64,000 nt of DNA from NCBI GenBank assembly GCA_006386115.1, contig VFIW01000007.1, forward strand, positions 1,026,693 to 1,090,692, in the 5' to 3' direction. Below the pieces are notes generated by a model, which did not search any database, was not told where the DNA came from, and was given only the letters and a program-made list of their open reading frames with translations. Below are positions 62,454 through 64,000 of this stretch, piece after piece. Origin of the DNA: Globisporangium splendens. Taxonomy: Eukaryota; Oomycota; Peronosporomycetes; Pythiales; Pythiaceae. Position numbers and translations under genes: made by a program. Each line of letters starts with the position of its first letter. The first letter of the stretch is position 1.

Positions 62454-62701
62454 TTTGATTTTGAAAGTGAGGTATATTTAGGTTCATCGTTGTGACCTAC
62501 AATAGCCGATTTTTATTGATGAGTAGGAATTACAGGGCTGGGTCTTATTGCCCCCCATGGGGTCCCACCGCTACCCCTGATTAGGCCCGAAGAACTTCGA
62601 ATTTCCGCTTGTTGAAAATCCCGCTCCGAACGGGACTCGAACCCGCAATCAACAGCGTAGAGGTCAGAAGCTTACCCCACTAGAACCGCGCCACCGGTTC
62701 A
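62454..62701 (-). mobile_element. tRNA-derived SINE with LINE A-like 3' tail, 14-bp TSD
   Basis: Read on minus. The head has a pol III A-box-like TGGCGCGGTTCTAGTGG (62693-62677) and a perfect B box GGTTCGAGTCC (62643-62633). An unrelated body follows to ~62507. Then 37 bp (62503-62467) match the LINE A 3' end at 35 positions ('ATTGTAGGTCAC..CGATGAAC' onward), with the A/T-rich tail 'TTTCAAAATCAAA'. Exact repeats TCTCAGTAGTGATT flank it at 62440-62453 and 62702-62715. The 5' acceptor stem does not pair well with the 3' side, so it is a SINE rather than a tRNA gene. It sits ~165 bp after the HECT stop. Confidence 0.85.
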
Positions 62702-62715
62702 TCTCAGTAGTGATT

Positions 62716-63219
62716 CATTTTGGCTCTGGTGGCCAATTCTCAGGACGCAGATAAACACAAACAGGGTTCGAAGCGTACTTTTGAGCATTTCAAAGGGTTT
62801 AGGATGTCAGTCGTACCGAGCATGTTGCACTAAGCAAGATCAAAGATGCACACAAAATCAATGGCAATTTCCTTATAACGACTTGGCGGCGATGCAATTG
62901 CACAGACATGATAGTAAGTACCAATCAAATAAGTAGTTCTCTCAATCTGTCGGGTCAATATTTGCCGAACTGCTTTTGCCGCGAAAACAACAAATTCATG
63001 GTCGCAGAAGCGTTGTTTCCGCTGACATCATAGCCAACGTCTCAACTGAATTTAACGTCCCCATCACTACTCTGGATGCAGCTTCGCAAATATGCGTTTC
63101 AGAGTGAAGTCGAGAAACACTTTATCTCTCAGAAGCCGTGCACTCGTTCTTGCACCACAGCATACTCATGACGGCTTCTATTCGTCGTGGCACACGACAA
63201 GCCCCGAGTTTCGATCACT
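62716..63219. other. Intergenic; right part is HECT 3' flank (minus)
   Basis: Bases ~63120-63219, read on minus, resemble the sequence after the HECT stop at 1301. The rest shows no recognisable feature. Confidence 0.45.
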
Positions 63220-63357
63220 CTAGGCGGTGGTAAACCCGGTCAACTCGGTCTCGAGCATCGTGTACAGGAACGCTTTCAGCTCCTTCTTGGAGCGGTACGT
63301 CGGGATATCGAGTCGATTGAAGCATGCGTGGCTCGAGATGTACTTCATCTTGCACGA
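63220..63357 (-). pseudogene. HECT ligase C-terminal fragment cut by an LTR retrotransposon
   Basis: Read on minus it encodes 'SCKMKYISSHACFNRLDIP' through to 'ELTGFTTA' and the stop. It keeps the catalytic Cys context and is almost identical to 1164-1301. Upstream the match ends at 63357, where the LTR begins. The rest of the gene, if it exists, would lie beyond the retrotransposon outside the window. Confidence 0.85.
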
Positions 63358-63706
63358 TATGGCACGACCAGTGCTATAAAAGGCAAATTGTTCAATGTTG
63401 TCATTCATGCATGCCTATCGGCCGATTATCCCAAAGCTCTTGCTGTTCCCCATGGCAGTGTCGGCCCAGAGCACCAAGTGCTTGGAAGAGAGTAACAACA
63501 CACTGGGCCTTTGTGTCGCTAAATGCAACATGCACATACACATACGCAGTTCAAGTACAAGCAGCGATGACTCACTACCTGAGGTGAGTCATTTCCCAAA
63601 TGACTCACTTGCCGAATACCTGCGCGAGTGACGTCCCCTGAGTGACGGTCCCTGGACCTCAACTGCAACTGCTCCGTTCGATCTAAACTAGGTGCCAATC
63701 ACCACA
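63358..63706 (-). mobile_element. 3' LTR of a Ty3/gypsy-like element
   Basis: Read on minus it starts TGTGGTGATT right after a purine-rich tract (CTGGGGGGCAA, 63717-63707, the likely polypurine tract). It ends GTCGTGCCATA at the HECT junction. Both termini match the solo LTR at 2633-2941. The other LTR and the target duplication should be outside the window. Confidence 0.7.
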
Positions 63707-63754
63707 TTGCCCCCCAGAGTTGAGCACGGACGGAGCGAATGGAACTTGGGGGCG

Positions 63755-64000
63755 CTACTTCGGCATCAGTCGAATGAGCTGTTGTGCGTCATGCTGCTCA
63801 GCGTATTCGCGCACTTTCACTGGGATATCGCGCAGCATTGTAGTGAAAGGCTCCCAGGAGTCTTCAATTGACTGTAACCCTTGCCACGAGATCAAAAGTT
63901 CCCACTTCTTCGTTGTGGTGTTGCGCCTGTGGTCCACGATCGCAGCAACACCCAGTTTTAGCCCCTGGAGAGAGACGTGCTCCAGAAGCTCCTCATCGAC
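63755..64000 (-). CDS. Ty3/gypsy Pol C-terminus: integrase chromodomain (partial)
   Basis: Open from the window edge to the stop at 63755-63757 (81 codons visible). The motifs 'KKWELLISWQG' and 'SIEDSWEP' are the aromatic-cage/strand pattern of a retrotransposon chromodomain, followed by a helix ('VKVREYAEQH'). Chromodomains at the integrase C-terminus direct integration to particular chromatin. The stop lies 38 bp before the polypurine tract, as expected for a Pol end. Confidence 0.8.
   Translation of the reverse strand, partial: VDEELLEHVSLQGLKLGVAAIVDHRRNTTTKKWELLISWQGLQSIEDSWEPFTTMLRDIPVKVREYAEQHDAQQLIRLMPK

Noticed and set aside
62620..62701. A functional tRNA gene on minus
   Set aside because: The B box is perfect, but the acceptor stem does not pair, and the sequence continues into a SINE body with a TSD around the whole unit.

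Overview
The window is eukaryotic nuclear DNA, most likely from an oomycete (Phytophthora-like). The host genes have short GT-AG introns (77, 80 and 211 bp). An Inr/FPR-like core promoter sits about 50 bp upstream of one ATG. The rest is dominated by two families of APE-type non-LTR retrotransposons that carry an RNase H. The oomycete assignment is an inference from these traits, not from a database match.

Layout. A 5'-truncated HECT E3 ubiquitin ligase gene opens the window (1-1301), and a complete three-exon paralogue lies near the right end (60019-62274). That paralogue has a signal anchor, a RanBP2/NZF-type zinc finger and a HECT domain. HECT 3' fragments also occur at 4359-4580, 58727-58948 and 63220-63357, so the window is a HECT family locus invaded by repeats. 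An NAD(P)H quinone-oxidoreductase-like MDR gene (two exons, 334 aa) and two MDR pseudogenes are present twice. They lie on the arms of an inverted repeat of about 3.3 kb per arm (8473-11777 and 25110-28413), separated by about 13.3 kb. A partial third copy of one pseudogene is at 49054-49541.

Repeats. 'LINE A' is present as about nine copies or pieces: 2288-4291, 4882-8472, 12181-12276 plus its mirror, 14350-15043, 15044-19538, 19539-25109, 28414-49053 (with insertions), 49542-50556 and 51246-58498. Its ORF1 has a CCHC knuckle and a coiled coil. Its ORF2 has APE endonuclease, RT, a zinc-binding zf-RVT-like segment and RNase H. The copy at 19539-25109 keeps an unbroken ORF2. 'LINE B' is related but distinct. 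One apparently complete 9.3-kb copy (38417-47701, minus strand) has both ORFs open, and its ORF1 carries an OTU-like cysteine protease domain. Complete LINE B, a truncated LINE B and an 866-bp repeat element all sit in ORF1 of the longest LINE A copy, separated by four copies of the same 15-bp target sequence. Smaller parts are a solo LTR with a 5-bp target duplication (2633-2941), the 3' end of a chromodomain Ty3/gypsy element (63358-64000), a 39-bp minisatellite (37770-38175), a nested 2.6-kb palindrome (11763-14349), and a tRNA-derived SINE (62454-62701) whose 3' end matches the LINE A 3' tail.

How it fits together. The host genes are few: the HECT ligases (ubiquitin transfer) and the quinone-oxidoreductase-like enzyme (NADPH-dependent reduction). 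Everything else is a retrotransposon community. LINE A and B supply APE/RT machinery, the SINE probably borrows it through the shared tail, and insertions nest in one another. Ectopic recombination between copies probably produced the inverted and segmental duplications. The near-identical inverted arms could also be partly an assembly artefact, which cannot be excluded from sequence alone.
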